Source: an uncultured Clostridia bacterium (lineage in GTDB: Bacteria; Bacillota; Clostridia; Oscillospirales; Acutalibacteraceae). Taken from it: a stretch of 30,526 nt of DNA. The stretch's first letter is position 1. The number at the start of each line of letters is the position of its first letter. The position numbers and the translations under genes are program-made. The stretch lies in the NCBI GenBank assembly GCA_958436475.1, contig CAUBKG010000022.1, positions 1 to 30,526 of the forward strand, written 5' to 3'. The notes beneath the pieces were generated by a model. It had not been told where the DNA came from. It saw only the letters and a list, made by a program, of their open reading frames with translations, and did not search any database. Positions 1-7,640 of the stretch are shown here, piece by piece.

Positions 1-390
1 CGAGCCCGGCTGCCTCGTCTGCCTAGCTATTGCGGCGTTTTTGCTCCCGAAAAACCATATTTACCCTTGTGCACCGAGGGTATTTGCTGTTATGAACTCC
101 CGAACGGTTCTTCCTGAATCCCCTCAAAAGAAAGCCCGGCAAGATAGGGCGCTGCAATACGAAAACATGGCGTGCGCATCGCATGCGCCCGCCGGCGGCG
201 GCTGCCGCCCCTCAGGCTTTTCGGAAAGCAGTGCATTTTGCCGGGCTTTCTTTCTGCCTTCGCCTGTGTTTTTTCTTTTTTTGCAACCGCGGAAAAGCAG
301 ACGAAAATCACGGGAATCAGAGAAATCTTCCGTTTTTTTCAGAAAAAAATGCATTTTCCGTGCCGGGCGCCTGTTTTTTTCAAAAAAACC
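1..390. other. non-coding stretch with stem-loops upstream of the pot operon
   Basis: I see no convincing gene here: the open frames lack ribosome sites and have low-complexity, Arg/Phe-rich translations. The left end has two small hairpins, GTTTTT/AAAAAC (37-42 with 50-55) and TACCCT/AGGGTA (62-67 with 77-82). A perfect 16-bp inverted repeat spans 127-253 and has its own entry. The motif TGCATTTT followed by GCCGGGC occurs twice (233-245 and 350-366). Runs of T at 268-284 and 373-380 could end a transcript coming from outside the window. Function is unknown. Confidence 0.6.
127..253. repeat. perfect 16-bp inverted repeat enclosing about 95 bases
   Basis: AAAGAAAGCCCGGCAA at 127-142 is the exact reverse complement of 238-253. 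The enclosed sequence is GC-rich and contains further self-complementary pieces (GCGTGCGCATCGCATGCGC around 170-188). It could be a long hairpin in an RNA, a small palindromic (MITE-like) element, or the end structure of an upstream transcript. No target-site duplication or transposase was recognised. Confidence 0.6.
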
Positions 391-419
391 TTGACAATTG
401 AGGGGCCTAACCTTATATT
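391..419 (+). promoter_or_regulatory. sigma-A promoter of potABCD
   Basis: TTGACA at 391-396 matches the -35 consensus exactly. A 17-base spacer follows, then TATATT at 414-419 (5 of 6 to the -10 consensus). Transcription would start near 426, giving a leader of about 180 bases before potA. This is the only strong plus-strand promoter upstream of the transporter genes. Confidence 0.85.
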
Positions 420-511
420 TATGTTTGTTGCAATTTTGCATCTAAAGAACTGTTTTTAAAGCAGTATCTGGCCTGTGCCGCAGCGCCGGCTTCGCCGCGT
501 GTTGTGAAAAA

Positions 512-593
512 CCCTTTGCGGAGGGCATGGGTAATGTGGCTGCTTGGGTATCGTGCGAAGCGTATAGCTTTGGCGGCACTTGTCCGCAAAGGG
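512..593 (+). promoter_or_regulatory. potA leader helix that covers the ribosome-binding site
   Basis: CCCTTTGCGGA (512-522) pairs perfectly over 11 bp with TCCGCAAAGGG (583-593). The right arm contains the first part of the potA Shine-Dalgarno run AAAGGGGG (588-595), which lies 10 bases before the ATG at 606. When the helix forms, the ribosome site should be hidden. The 60 bases enclosed could form further structure. I do not recognise a named riboswitch. A translational switch is an inference from geometry. Confidence 0.55.
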
Positions 594-605
594 GGATGCA
601 TTGTT

Positions 606-1763
606 ATGGAAAAAAAGAATATTATTCGTTTGCAGAACATCGTTGTTGAATTTGACGGCGAGCGCGTGCTGGACGACATCAGCCTGGATATCAGGGATGG
701 CGAATTCATTACGTTCTTAGGGCCGTCCGGCTGCGGCAAAACCACCACTCTTCGGATCATCGGCGGTTTTGTGGAGCCGAATTCCGGCGATGTCTTTTTT
801 GATGGTGAAAAAGTGACCGGTCTGCCTCCGCATAAGCGCCAGGTCAACACGATATTCCAGCGGTACGCCCTGTTTCCGCATCTGAACGTCTTTGAAAACG
901 TTGCGTTCGGGCTGCGCATCAAGCACCGCCCGGAGGCCGAGATCAAAAAAACGGTTGAAGAAATGCTGGAGCTCGTGAACCTCAAGGGCTTTGAGCACCG
1001 GAACGTGAACCTGCTTTCCGGCGGCCAGCAGCAGCGCGTGGCCATTGCCCGCGCCCTCGCCAACGGGCCGAAGGTCCTTTTGCTGGACGAGCCGCTCGCC
1101 GCGCTCGATTTAAAGCTCCGCAAGGATATGCAGAACGAGCTGAAAAACATCCAGCAGCAGATGGGCATAACGTTTATTTTCGTTACGCACGACCAGGAGG
1201 AAGCCCTCTCCATGTCTGATACCGTCGTGGTGATGGATAACGGCAAGATCCAGCAGATCGGGTCGCCGCAGGATATTTATAATGAACCCAAAAACGCGTT
1301 CGTGGCCGATTTCATCGGTGAATCCAATATTTTGGACGGCATCATGCACGAGGATTACGTGGTGGAATTCTTCGGCCGCCGCTTCCGCTGCCTGGACGGA
1401 GGCTTTGCCCCGAAGGAGCCGGTAGACGTTGTAATCCGCCCCGAGGATATCGACATTGTGGAACCGGAAAAGGGCGACCTCCAAGGCACGGTGACGAGCG
1501 TCACCTTCATGGGCGTGCACTATGAAATCATTGTGGATTTCAAGGGCTTCAAGTGGCTCATCCAAACCACCGATTATTCCGCGCCGGGCGACCGGATCGG
1601 CATCGTGCTGCATCCGGAGGACCTACACATCATGAAAAAATCGGAATATTCCGGCTTGTTTGGCGACTATAGCTCCTATTCCGAGGAATACGAGCATTTG
1701 GACATCCCTCTCACCGAAGAAGAGATCGAGGAGCTGGAGGAGGAGCGGGGCAATGAAGAATAA
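606..1763 (+). CDS. potA: spermidine/putrescine ABC transporter ATP-binding protein PotA
   Basis: This is the cytoplasmic ATPase that powers polyamine import through PotBC. All ABC motifs are present: Walker A GPSGCGKTT (residues 39-47), signature LSGGQ (137-141), Walker B LLLDEP (158-163), and the switch histidine in VTHDQEEA. A TOBE-type regulatory region follows from about residue 285. The last 30 residues are strikingly acidic, an extension I do not associate with typical PotA. The start is ATG 606 because the strong AAAGGGGG site lies just upstream and the protein there begins in the usual place for the family. A GTG at 504 is in frame but lacks a good site. The gene is first in the operon and overlaps potB by 11 bases, which suggests translational coupling. 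Length is 385 residues. Confidence 0.95.
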   Translation: MEKKNIIRLQNIVVEFDGERVLDDISLDIRDGEFITFLGPSGCGKTTTLRIIGGFVEPNSGDVFFDGEKVTGLPPHKRQVNTIFQRYALFPHLNVFENVAFGLRIKHRPEAEIKKTVEEMLELVNLKGFEHRNVNLLSGGQQQRVAIARALANGPKVLLLDEPLAALDLKLRKDMQNELKNIQQQMGITFIFVTHDQEEALSMSDTVVVMDNGKIQQIGSPQDIYNEPKNAFVADFIGESNILDGIMHEDYVVEFFGRRFRCLDGGFAPKEPVDVVIRPEDIDIVEPEKGDLQGTVTSVTFMGVHYEIIVDFKGFKWLIQTTDYSAPGDRIGIVLHPEDLHIMKKSEYSGLFGDYSSYSEEYEHLDIPLTEEEIEELEEERGNEE

Positions 1764-2565
1764 GCTCGTTGCAGCGCCCTACCTCGTGTGGATGGCCATT
1801 TTTATCGTAGTTCCCCTCGGCATCGTCATTTACTACGCGTTTACCGACAGCTATACCGGTGCCTTCACCCTCGGCAACATCGTGGGGCTGGGAGATTACC
1901 TGCATATCTTCGGCTTTTCCATCCTGCTCGGCGCCATTGCCGCAGTGATCTGCCTGCTGATCGGCTACCCGATGGCTTACGCCATTACGCAGGCAAAGGA
2001 GCGCAACCAGCGTTTTCTCGTGATGCTCATCATGCTGCCGATGGTGATGAGCTTCCTGCTGCGCACTCTCGCCTGGAAGGCCCTGCTGATGGATAACGGC
2101 ATCATCAACAATTTTTTGGGCCAGTTCGGCATCGGCCCGCTCCCCCTCATCCGGAACGCGGGCGCCGTGGTGCTGGGCATGGTGTACGACTTTTTACCCT
2201 TTATGATCATGCCGCTCTATACCTCGCTTTCCAAAATGGATCGCCGCATCATCGAAGCGGCCGAAGACCTCGGCGCAACGAAGCTCCATGTACTCCGGCG
2301 CATCATTCTCCCCTTGAGCGTGCCGGGCATTATTTCGGGCGTGACCATGGTGTTCGTTCCGGCGGTGAGCACCTTCTATATTTCCAAGCAGCTCGGCTCC
2401 GCCGATATGCTCATGGTGGGCGATGTGATCGAATCCCAGTTCAAAACATCTTATAACCCCAATTTCGGCGCAGCCATGTCGCTCGTACTCATGGTGCTGA
2501 TTTTAATCAGCATGGGAATCATGAATAAATTTGCCGACGGCGATTCGGAGGAGATGATTTTATGA
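1753..2565 (+). CDS. potB: spermidine/putrescine ABC transporter permease PotB
   Basis: This is one of the two membrane subunits that form the polyamine channel. The 270-residue protein starts with a membrane segment and has about six hydrophobic helices. The EAA loop that contacts PotA is clear (EAAEDLGATKLHVLRRIILP, about two thirds along). The start at ATG 1753 lies inside the end of potA (GGAGGAGCGGGG upstream serves as ribosome site). A longer in-frame start at 1660 would lie deep in potA and add residues unlike any permease N-terminus. The stop overlaps the potC start by four bases (ATGA), so potB and potC are probably translated together. Confidence 0.94.
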   Translation: MKNKLVAAPYLVWMAIFIVVPLGIVIYYAFTDSYTGAFTLGNIVGLGDYLHIFGFSILLGAIAAVICLLIGYPMAYAITQAKERNQRFLVMLIMLPMVMSFLLRTLAWKALLMDNGIINNFLGQFGIGPLPLIRNAGAVVLGMVYDFLPFMIMPLYTSLSKMDRRIIEAAEDLGATKLHVLRRIILPLSVPGIISGVTMVFVPAVSTFYISKQLGSADMLMVGDVIESQFKTSYNPNFGAAMSLVLMVLILISMGIMNKFADGDSEEMIL

Positions 2566-3377
2566 AAACCTGGGCTAAAATTTTCTCCACCCTCGTTTAT
2601 ATTTTTCTTTATGCGCCCATCCTCGTATTGATTATTTTTTCCTTCAACGAATCCAAAAGCACCACGCGCTTTACCGGATTCACCTTTCATTGGTACAGCG
2701 ACCTCTTTTCCCCCGGCAACGAGCTGCTTTCCCTGCTGCTCAACACCCTGATCATCGCGGTGTTTTCTTCCCTGATTGCAACGGTGCTCGGCACAGCCGC
2801 CGCCATTGGGATCCACTCGATGAAAAAGCGAATCCGTTCCCTGGTGCTTACCATCTCCAACATTCCGATGACCAATCCCGAAATCGTTACGGGCGTTTCG
2901 CTCGCCCTTTTGTTTGCCTTTATCGGCACGATCCTCAAGGTGAGCGATATTCTCGGCTTCTGGACCCTGCTGATCGCTCACATCACCTTCAACCTCCCCT
3001 ATGTGATCCTCTCGGTGATGCCGAAGCTCCGGCAGATCGACCCGCATCTCGGCGAAGCGGCGATGGATCTCGGCTGCAAGCCGGCGCAGTCCTTTTTCAA
3101 GGTGGTTCTGCCGCAGATCATGCCAGGCGTATTTTCCGGGCTGATCATGGCGTTCACGCTGAGCCTGGACGATTTCATCATCAGCTACTTTGCCTTCGGC
3201 CCGTCTTTCGTCACCCTGCCGCTCGCAATCTATAATTACACAAAGAAGCCCATGCCCCCTTCCGTCTATTCGCTGTTTACCATTATGTTCTTTGTTATCC
3301 TCCTCATGATGGTCGTGATGAACCTCATTCAGGCGAGAGACGAAAAGAAAATCCGCCAAAGGAACGCCATCCGCTGA
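2562..3377 (+). CDS. potC: spermidine/putrescine ABC transporter permease PotC
   Basis: This is the second permease subunit, pairing with PotB in the membrane. The 271-residue protein shows the N-terminal helix, about six membrane segments and an EAA loop (EAAMDLGCKPAQSFFKVVLP). The adjacent LSLDDFIISYF stretch is characteristic of PotC rather than PotB. It begins at ATG 2562, overlapping the potB stop (ATGA junction). The length matches the family. Downstream lies a terminator-like hairpin before potD. Confidence 0.94.
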   Translation: MKTWAKIFSTLVYIFLYAPILVLIIFSFNESKSTTRFTGFTFHWYSDLFSPGNELLSLLLNTLIIAVFSSLIATVLGTAAAIGIHSMKKRIRSLVLTISNIPMTNPEIVTGVSLALLFAFIGTILKVSDILGFWTLLIAHITFNLPYVILSVMPKLRQIDPHLGEAAMDLGCKPAQSFFKVVLPQIMPGVFSGLIMAFTLSLDDFIISYFAFGPSFVTLPLAIYNYTKKPMPPSVYSLFTIMFFVILLMMVVMNLIQARDEKKIRQRNAIR

Positions 3378-3397
3378 CCTTTCGCATACGTTTTCTG

Positions 3398-3435
3398 CAC
3401 AGCGGGCCGGCAAAGCTTTCGGCCCGCTGTGTTTT
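3398..3435 (+). terminator. terminator-like hairpin between potC and potD
   Basis: A perfect 12-bp stem (CACAGCGGGCCG 3398-3409 with CGGCCCGCTGTG 3420-3431) is followed by TTTT and an A/T stretch. The U-tract is short, so partial read-through is likely. The hairpin may instead protect the potABC transcript end or adjust the amount of potD message. Confidence 0.65.
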
Positions 3436-3468
3436 ATAAAAATCATCTAAGAAAAGGAGAATGTTTGA

Positions 3469-4539
3469 TTGAAAAAGTTTCTTTCCATCCTCTTCGCACT
3501 GCTCCTGACGGTATCTGTTCTGACCGCCTGCGAGACTTCCGACGCCGGCTCCTCCAATGTGACGATCAATGTGTATAACTGGGGCCAGTACATCGCCGAC
3601 GGGAGCGACGGCTCCATGAACCTGAACCGCGAATTCACCAAACGCACGGGGATCAAGGTGAATTATGTGACCTTCGACAGCAACGAATCCATGTATTCCA
3701 AGCTGAAGGCCGGCGGCTCCAGCTACGACGTCATCATCCCCTCCGACTATATGATCGAACGCCTAATCAGCGAAGATATGCTGGAAAAGCTGGATTTCTC
3801 CAACATCCCGAACTTCGAAACGATTAATGAAAGCCTCAAAAACCCCGCCTACGATCCTAAGAACGAATATTCCGTTCCGTATACCTGGGGCACCGTCGGC
3901 ATTATTTATAATAAAAAATACGTGACCAAGGAAGTAAAAGGCTGGGATATCCTCTGGGATAAGGACTATGCCGGAAAAATCCTGATGTTTGATAACCCGC
4001 GGGACTCCTTTGCCATTGCGGAATCCCTCCTCGGATTCGATGTGAACGATGCGACCGACGATCAGCTCCGTCAGGCTGCGGATAAGCTCAAGGAGCAGCG
4101 CCCGCTGGTGCAGAACTATGTGATGGATCAGATTTTTGAGCAGATGGAATACGAAGAAGCCTGGATCGCTCCCTATTATGCCGGCGACTACCTCACCATG
4201 AAGGAAGTAAACGAAGACCTTGCCTTCTGTTTCCCGGAAGAAGGCTTCAATCTCTTTGCCGACGCCGCCTGCATCCCGAAGGGCGCAAAAAACAAAAAGG
4301 AAGCGGAAATGTATATCAACTTCCTGTGCGATCCGGAAATTTCCGCCGAAAACTGTGAATTCCTCGGTTACTCCACACCCAGTGAAAAGGCCAAGGAATA
4401 TATGGACGCCGGCCTCGTGGAGAACGAGATCGCCTATCCGCCGGAAGAAATCCTTTCGCTCGGATACCAGTTCAAAAACCTTTCGGTGGAACAGCTCCGC
4501 GCCATGGATGAGCTCTGGCTGGAGGTTAAGGCCGGTTAA
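3469..4539 (+). CDS. potD: spermidine/putrescine-binding lipoprotein PotD
   Basis: This is the extracellular polyamine receptor of the transporter. The signal peptide ends in a lipobox L-T-A-C with the lipid-carrying Cys at residue 21. The mature part has the type of fold seen in PotD/PotF: VYNWGQYI near the start, YDVIIPSDYMIERL in the first lobe, and YTWGTVGIIYNKKYV at the hinge. Length is 356 residues, normal for the family. The start codon is TTG at 3469, chosen because the site AAAAGGAGA lies eight bases upstream and the signal peptide begins directly there. It is the last gene of the operon, and a strong terminator follows the stop codon. Confidence 0.95.
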   Translation: MKKFLSILFALLLTVSVLTACETSDAGSSNVTINVYNWGQYIADGSDGSMNLNREFTKRTGIKVNYVTFDSNESMYSKLKAGGSSYDVIIPSDYMIERLISEDMLEKLDFSNIPNFETINESLKNPAYDPKNEYSVPYTWGTVGIIYNKKYVTKEVKGWDILWDKDYAGKILMFDNPRDSFAIAESLLGFDVNDATDDQLRQAADKLKEQRPLVQNYVMDQIFEQMEYEEAWIAPYYAGDYLTMKEVNEDLAFCFPEEGFNLFADAACIPKGAKNKKEAEMYINFLCDPEISAENCEFLGYSTPSEKAKEYMDAGLVENEIAYPPEEILSLGYQFKNLSVEQLRAMDELWLEVKAG

Positions 4540-4551
4540 AATTTATTAGAT

Positions 4552-4585
4552 AAAAAAGCCTCCGGAAAAATCCGGAGGCTTTTTC
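4552..4585. terminator. bidirectional terminator between potD and putP
   Basis: GCCTCCGGA (4558-4566) and TCCGGAGGC (4571-4579) form a perfect 9-bp stem with an AAAA loop. An A-run precedes it and a T-run follows it, so a U-tract is produced on either strand. It lies between the convergent ends of potD (+) and putP (-). Confidence 0.9.
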
Positions 4586-4607
4586 TATGGACGGGAAAGC
4601 ATGCGGC

Positions 4608-6182
4608 TTATTCCGCGGTAATTTCCAGTTTCTTATTATTCTTTACTTCTTCAAACTCCCGGAGCATTTCTTCGGAAGGAGCCTTTGTCAGCAAGCTGAC
4701 GATGACGATGACCGCCGCGCCTACGGCAAAGCCGACCACCAGGGAATAGAGCCCTGTTACATTGCCGAGCGTTCCGGCCGCTTCCTCTCCCCCGCTCACG
4801 ATCTTGCCGAAGAAGGGGATGTAATCCCAAATAATCACCGTGAGGCCGCCCGCGATCATACCGGAGGCAGCTCCCTGCCAGTTGGCCCGCTTCCAGAAAA
4901 GGGAAAGCAGCACCACCGGCCCAAACGCCGCACCGAAGCCGGCCCACGCGTTGGATACCAGCCCCATCACGCTGCTCTTCGGGTCCAGCGCAAACAGGAA
5001 TGCAACCAGAGCCACGCCGAACACCACAATGCGGCTGACGCGCAGCATGCTGCGGTCGGTCGCCTTTTTATTGATGACGCCCTTATAGATATCCTCCGAA
5101 ATGGACGAGGCCGTTACCAGCAGCTGCGAATCGGCTGTGGACATGATGGCCGCCAAAATTCCGCACAGAAACAGGCCGCCGATAAACGGGAGCGCGAGAT
5201 CGCTCGAAAAGACCTTCATAATCATCTGGATGAAAACATTTTCCGTATCGCTTCCCTCCAGAACGGTGGGCATCAGATAGGCACGGCCTGCCACACCGAT
5301 GAGGCAGGCAATCCCGAGAGACAAAAGCACCCACACCATAGCGATCACGCGGGACTTCTTTACCTCGCGGTGAGAACGGATGGCCATAAAACGCACGAGG
5401 ATATGCGGCATGCCGAAATACCCGAGCGCCCATCCGAGCTGGGAAATGATGCTGATGGCGCTGAGGTTTTCCCCGGTGCCGCTGTTGAAGGGGTTCAGGA
5501 AAGCGGCGGTATCCACCCCACTCGTTCCGAGGATCTCCGTTACCTGCTGCGGACCGCCCAACATGCAGATGGCCAAAACCGGAACGGTAATCAGCGCGAC
5601 GAGCATCATCATGCCCTGAATGAAGTCGGTAATGCACACGGCCATGAAGCCGCCGAGGAAAGTGTATCCCAAAATTACCAGCGCGCCGATGGCAAGGGCG
5701 ATTTTATAATCGATGCCGAACACGGAAGAAAACAGCTTCGCTCCCGCGGAAAATCCGGACGCAGTATACACGAGGAAGAACACCATGATAAACAGCGAGG
5801 AAGCCACGCGGAGGATTTTGGTCTTATCGTGAAAGCGGTTTTCAAAATACTCCGGCAGGGTGAGCGAATTGCCCGCGCGCATGGTGTACCGGCGGAGACG
5901 CGCCGCCACGATCACCCAATTCAAAAGGGTGCCGATCGCAAGGCCCACTGCGATCCAGATCTGACCGGTTCCAAGGGCATATATCGTGCCGGGCAGCCCC
6001 ATGAGCAGCCACCCGCTCATATCGGAGGCCTGTGCGCTCAGCGCCGCCACCCATCCATTCAGCTTTCGGCCGCCCAGAAAATAATCTTCTGCGTTCTTGG
6101 TTTTATTGAAATAAATAAAGCCAATCAAAAGCATGACCAGAAGATACGCAACAAAAGCGACCAGGATCCATACTCGATCCAT
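4608..6182 (-). CDS. putP: sodium/proline symporter (PutP type, SSS family)
   Basis: This membrane protein of 524 residues should import proline (or a close solute) with sodium. It has the 12-13 hydrophobic helices of the solute:sodium symporter family. Recognisable pieces include YFLGGRKLNGWVAALSAQASDMSGW near the N-terminus and MSTADSQLLVTASSISED in the region that in E. coli PutP holds the sodium-binding Ser/Thr pair. The start is ATG at 6180-6182, with GGAGAGGTGGAG upstream as ribosome site. It is a single-gene unit convergent with the pot operon. A leader hairpin and an AT-rich likely promoter region precede it. Proline is the best guess for substrate, but pantothenate-type relatives cannot be excluded from sequence alone. 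Confidence 0.9.
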   Translation of the reverse strand: MDRVWILVAFVAYLLVMLLIGFIYFNKTKNAEDYFLGGRKLNGWVAALSAQASDMSGWLLMGLPGTIYALGTGQIWIAVGLAIGTLLNWVIVAARLRRYTMRAGNSLTLPEYFENRFHDKTKILRVASSLFIMVFFLVYTASGFSAGAKLFSSVFGIDYKIALAIGALVILGYTFLGGFMAVCITDFIQGMMMLVALITVPVLAICMLGGPQQVTEILGTSGVDTAAFLNPFNSGTGENLSAISIISQLGWALGYFGMPHILVRFMAIRSHREVKKSRVIAMVWVLLSLGIACLIGVAGRAYLMPTVLEGSDTENVFIQMIMKVFSSDLALPFIGGLFLCGILAAIMSTADSQLLVTASSISEDIYKGVINKKATDRSMLRVSRIVVFGVALVAFLFALDPKSSVMGLVSNAWAGFGAAFGPVVLLSLFWKRANWQGAASGMIAGGLTVIIWDYIPFFGKIVSGGEEAAGTLGNVTGLYSLVVGFAVGAAVIVIVSLLTKAPSEEMLREFEEVKNNKKLEITAE

Positions 6183-6627
6183 TCCATCTCCACCTCTCCA
6201 AAAGTGTATCCCGATAAAAGCATTTACCGGGATCGTAATATAACGAATGTATTTTACTATAAATTGCTTATAATTTATTTCTATTTAAGAATAATAGGTC
6301 AGCTTGAAGGTGTATTGCTGCCGTTTTTTGAAATATTTTGTGCAGATTGCATAGGCAATACCGGCAGAGTGCTATGGCGCCTCAAGCGATGCTTTTTTCC
6401 GCCTTTCCTCTGGAAAGGTCCCTGCTTTTCTGCTTCCCGCGTTGGGACCGGGCAAAGCCGCCGTGCCGCGGCCGCAGATTTTTTCGAAAAAACAGCGGAC
6501 TTCCCCTGCGCGGCGCGGCATACCGCTGCATCGCGGGAACGGGCAGCAAAGCCAAGCGAAGCGGAATTCTGCAAAAGCGGCGCCCTGCCTGTGGGTTTTC
6601 AGCGTATCCGCCCCCGCACTGGGGAAC
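6183..6627. other. gap upstream of putP: AT-rich promoter region and GC-rich unassigned part
   Basis: On the minus strand, a 10-bp stem (UCCCGGUAAA/UUUAUCGGGA, positions 6209-6232, one G-U pair) sits in the putP leader before the ribosome site. Bases 6233-6300 are AT-rich and probably hold the putP promoter, but no clear -35/-10 pair stands out. Bases 6300-6627 are GC-rich and hold no convincing gene. They include a 7-bp stem at 6402-6418 (CCTTTCC/GGAAAGG) and a 14-bp perfect palindrome TTTTTTCGAAAAAA at 6479-6492 flanked by CCGC and GCGG. Confidence 0.55.
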
Positions 6628-6658
6628 AAAAAAAGCACCCGGGGATTGCCCCGGGTGC
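6628..6658 (-). terminator. terminator of the NfeD/SPFH operon
   Basis: GCACCCGGGG (6635-6644) pairs perfectly with CCCCGGGTGC (6649-6658) around a four-base loop. Seven A residues at 6628-6634 give a seven-U tract on the minus strand, directly after the SPFH gene. Confidence 0.92.
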
Positions 6659-6676
6659 CGGAATGAAAATTACACT

Positions 6677-7609
6677 TTATTTTGCCGGTTCATCCGTTTT
6701 GAACAGCTCCGCCGCAGAGGTAGCGAGGCCCGCAAGGCCCTGGATCTGAGACGGGATAATGATCTTGGTGGACTTGCCGTCCGCCACCTTCTGCAGGCTT
6801 TCGAGGCTGCGAATGGCGATAACCGCTTCGGAGGGCGCAGATTCATTGATCATCTTGATGCCTTCCGCCGTAGCCTGCTGAACCTTCATAATGGCCTCGG
6901 CCTGGCCTTCCGCCTCGCGGATAGCGGCTTCCTTCTTTGCCTCGGCGCGAAGGATAGCGGCCTGCTTTTCGGCTTCGGCTTCCAGAATGGCGGCTTCCTT
7001 ATTCCCCTCTGCCACCAGGATGGCGGATTTCTTCTCGCCTTCCGCCCGCAGAATGGATTCGCGGCGTTCACGTTCCGCCTTCATCTGCTTCTCCATGGCG
7101 TCTTGAATCTCGCGCGGCGGAATGATGTTTTTGAGCTCCACGCGGTTGATCTTGATGCCCCACGGGTCGGTCGCTTCGTCCAGAATGGCGCGCATCTTGG
7201 TGTTGACCGTATCGCGGGAGGTGAGGGTTTCGTCCAGCTCGAGGTCGCCGATGATATTACGAAGGGTGGTGGCGGTAAGGTTTTCAATCGCGGACATCGG
7301 CTGGTCTACGCCGTATACATACATCTTCGGATCGGTGATCTGATAATACACGACCGTATCGATCTGCATGGTGACGTTATCTTCCGTGATGACCGGCTGC
7401 GGCGGAAAATCCACCACGCGTTCCTTGAGGCTGACCTGCTTTGCAACCTTATCGATCAGCGGGATCTTGACATGGAGCCCCACCTTCCAGGTGGTGAGAT
7501 ATGCGCCGAAGCGCTCGATGACGAACGCATGCGCCTGCGGCACCACGCGGACGTTGCTGACGATCAAAAGCAAAATAAGAACAACCACTCCAATAATAAC
7601 CCAAGGCAT
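6677..7609 (-). CDS. SPFH/band 7 (stomatin/QmcA-like) membrane protein
   Basis: This is a scaffold-type membrane protein that forms large ring oligomers and organises membrane patches. The exact bacterial role is not settled. The 310-residue protein has one N-terminal membrane segment (about 2-20), then VVPQAHAFVIERFGAY, the hallmark opening of the band 7 domain. A charged Ala/Glu-rich helical stretch follows (about 175-250) with repeated A-I-L-x-A-E units that should form a coiled coil. Ribosome site AAGGAG lies about 11 bases before ATG 7609. It follows the NfeD gene by 31 bases, the classic NfeD-stomatin pairing, so the two proteins probably form one complex. Confidence 0.92.
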   Translation of the reverse strand: MPWVIIGVVVLILLLIVSNVRVVPQAHAFVIERFGAYLTTWKVGLHVKIPLIDKVAKQVSLKERVVDFPPQPVITEDNVTMQIDTVVYYQITDPKMYVYGVDQPMSAIENLTATTLRNIIGDLELDETLTSRDTVNTKMRAILDEATDPWGIKINRVELKNIIPPREIQDAMEKQMKAERERRESILRAEGEKKSAILVAEGNKEAAILEAEAEKQAAILRAEAKKEAAIREAEGQAEAIMKVQQATAEGIKMINESAPSEAVIAIRSLESLQKVADGKSTKIIIPSQIQGLAGLATSAAELFKTDEPAK

Positions 7610-7640
7610 GTAACAACACTCTCCTTCTTATCAATCGATT

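Noticed and set aside
41..459. Short open frames at the left end
   Set aside because: Low-complexity Arg/Phe/Lys-rich translations, no ribosome site, and overlapping frames on both strands of similar quality.
504..605. In-frame N-terminal extension of PotA from a GTG at 504
   Set aside because: No good ribosome site precedes it, the added residues do not look like PotA, and the region forms the leader helix. ATG 606 has a strong site.
4587..6749. Very long open frame on the plus strand opposite putP
   Set aside because: Its translation is rich in His, Gln, Arg and Asp with no domain. It is a codon-bias shadow of the clear symporter gene.
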